Assembly: GCA_019114445.1 (NCBI GenBank)
Contig: DXFL01000021.1
Coordinates: 1-34,099, forward strand
Reading direction: 5' to 3'
Source: Candidatus Barnesiella excrementigallinarum
Lineage (GTDB): Bacteria > Bacteroidota > Bacteroidia > Bacteroidales > Barnesiellaceae
Length of the DNA: 34,099 nucleotides
In this document: positions 32,903 through 34,099 of the stretch, piece after piece
How positions within the stretch are numbered: position 1 is the stretch's first letter
Layout of the letters: each line of letters starts with the position of its first letter
Program-made: the position numbers and the translations under genes
Notes under the pieces: model-generated
Database searches by the model: none
The model's input: the letters and a program-made list of their open reading frames with translations, nothing else
Told to the model about the DNA's origin: nothing

Positions 32903-34099
32903 ATGAACTACGAAGAAACTCTCGAATACCTGTATAAACAACTGCCTGTTTTTCAACAAATAGGCAGTGCGGCATATAAGCCGGGACTACAAAACAGCGA
33001 AGCATTGGACCTATACTTCGGCCACCCTCACCGAAAATTCCGCACCATACACATAGCCGGCACCAACGGTAAAGGTTCGGTTTCGCATCTTTTAGCTGCC
33101 ATATTGCAGTTAAACGGATATAAGACAGGATTATACACATCGCCCCATCTCATTGATTTTAGAGAACGTATTCGTATCAACGGCGCACCGATTTCCCAAG
33201 AAGAGGTTATTCGATTTGCCGAAAAACATTTGGCCCCTACCCTGCACATACGTCCTTCGTTTTTTGAATTGACCATGATGATGGCTTTCAATTATTTTGC
33301 CCAACAGCAAATCGACGTAGCCGTAATTGAAGTGGGATTGGGCGGACGCCTCGACAGTACAAACATTATCACACCCGATTTGTGCGTAATTACCAATATC
33401 AGTTACGACCATGTGCAAATGTTAGGCGATACGTTGCCTAAAATTGCCCGGGAAAAAGCAGGAATCATAAAAAGCGGAATCCCTGTTGTCATAGGTGAAG
33501 CACAAGGTGACGTAAAACAGGTATTTATAGATCGGGCACAAGAAGTAAATGCACCCATCTATTTTGCCGAAGAGTGCATTCGTTTCACTTCGGCCGTACA
33601 GCATCCCGACAGTTGGGAATTCGATTCGCCCCAATTCCCTCACTTGGTAGGGGAATTAAGCGGCCTATGTCAGGAGAAAAACGCTGCCACAGTTTTGGCT
33701 GCGGTTGCCCAATTAAGAGATTTGGGATACCACATTTCCGACAAATCGGTTTACGAAGCCTTTGCCCATGTCACCCGGTTAACCGGATTGATGGGGCGCT
33801 GGCAACAATTAAAGTCGTCGCCCCGACTTATTTGCGACACTGGTCACAACACGGGAGGCATACAATATATTGTAAGGCAATTACAAAACGAGCAGTATAA
33901 TACCTTGCGCATTGTCATCGGCATGGTCAACGATAAAGACATTTCGGGGGTATTGGCCATGCTCCCCAAAGATGCGGTGTACTATTTCACCCGGGCCTCT
34001 ATACCTCGTGCATTGCCGCAAGACCAGCTCGAAGCATTGGCCTTAAAAGCAGGTCTCTCCGGGAGAAGTTTTCCTACGGTACAGCAAGCTGTGGAAAAG
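32903..34099 (+). CDS. folC: Folylpolyglutamate/dihydrofolate synthase, C-terminus outside window
   Basis: The ORF starts at the ATG at 32903 and stays open for 399 codons to the right edge, so only the last part is missing. It is a Mur-ligase-type ATP-dependent enzyme that adds glutamate to folates and may also make dihydrofolate. The ATP loop GTNGKGS is at residues 53-59. 'SPHLIDFRERIRINGAPIS', 'EVGLGGRLDSTNIITPDLC' and 'NISYDHVQMLGDTLPKIARE' are FolC signatures. 'LICDTGHNTGG' is the C-terminal-domain motif, where the family usually has Asp-Gly/Ala-His-Asn-Pro-x-Gly; here D-T-G-H-N-T-G-G differs in one or two places. It follows the chromate-transporter pair by 10 bases and may share their transcript. 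Confidence 0.95.
   Translation, partial: MNYEETLEYLYKQLPVFQQIGSAAYKPGLQNSEALDLYFGHPHRKFRTIHIAGTNGKGSVSHLLAAILQLNGYKTGLYTSPHLIDFRERIRINGAPISQEEVIRFAEKHLAPTLHIRPSFFELTMMMAFNYFAQQQIDVAVIEVGLGGRLDSTNIITPDLCVITNISYDHVQMLGDTLPKIAREKAGIIKSGIPVVIGEAQGDVKQVFIDRAQEVNAPIYFAEECIRFTSAVQHPDSWEFDSPQFPHLVGELSGLCQEKNAATVLAAVAQLRDLGYHISDKSVYEAFAHVTRLTGLMGRWQQLKSSPRLICDTGHNTGGIQYIVRQLQNEQYNTLRIVIGMVNDKDISGVLAMLPKDAVYYFTRASIPRALPQDQLEALALKAGLSGRSFPTVQQAVEK

Noticed and set aside
1..34099. CRISPR arrays, insertion sequences, rRNA or phage genes
   Set aside because: I saw no regularly spaced direct repeats, no transposase or phage-like ORF and no rRNA sequence.

Overview
The window looks like a chromosomal segment from a gut-type member of the Bacteroidota, most likely order Bacteroidales. 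Four things point there: the complete front half of a Bat (aerotolerance) operon behind a MoxR ATPase; a RagB/SusD-like lipoprotein with a BACON-like domain; HU-family proteins fused to envelope domains; and many copies of the Bacteroidota promoter -7 box (TAnnTTTG), with a good -33 TTTG in the best cases. I cannot name the genus from sequence alone. There is no insertion sequence, prophage, CRISPR array or rRNA gene.

Layout. 1-7115 (minus strand) is one long operon read from right to left: moxR ATPase, DUF58 protein, a single-pass membrane protein, batA, batB, batC and batD (cut by the left edge). 7285-8888 (minus) is a two-gene unit of a small HU protein and an HU-TM-LysM protein. 9137-11398 (plus) is an orphan SusD/BACON lipoprotein. 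11567-13669 is polyphosphate kinase. 13811-14752 is a coiled-coil plus outer-membrane-barrel protein. 15037-16119 is an exported choloylglycine-hydrolase-family enzyme. 16205-19837 (minus) is a tight aspS, Nif3-like and zinc-ribbon cluster. A tRNA-Pro(TGG) lies at 20038-20112, followed by a small helix-turn-helix ORF and a three-gene RND efflux operon (20717-26442, plus).

The right part holds galM-galK (26617-28878, minus), queC-queD-queE (29086-30697, minus) for the 7-deazaguanine/queuosine precursor, then plus-strand genes: a small membrane-anchored DUF4878-like protein, a thioredoxin, a pair of half-size chromate-transporter-family genes, and folC, which runs off the right edge.

How the parts work together. 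The MoxR/DUF58/VWA/TPR set probably forms an inner-membrane and periplasmic assembly linked to stress tolerance. The RND adaptor, pump and outer-membrane factor form a complete tripartite exporter. QueE, QueD and QueC are consecutive enzymes of preQ0 synthesis. GalM and GalK are the first two Leloir steps. Convergent gene pairs are separated by strong two-way hairpin terminators. The least ordinary items are the membrane-spanning HU-LysM protein, the three-part SusD lipoprotein without a SusC partner, the asparagine/glutamine-rich tail of BatC, the Asp-to-Glu change in the choloylglycine hydrolase active site, and a dense cluster of symmetric DNA between queE and galM.
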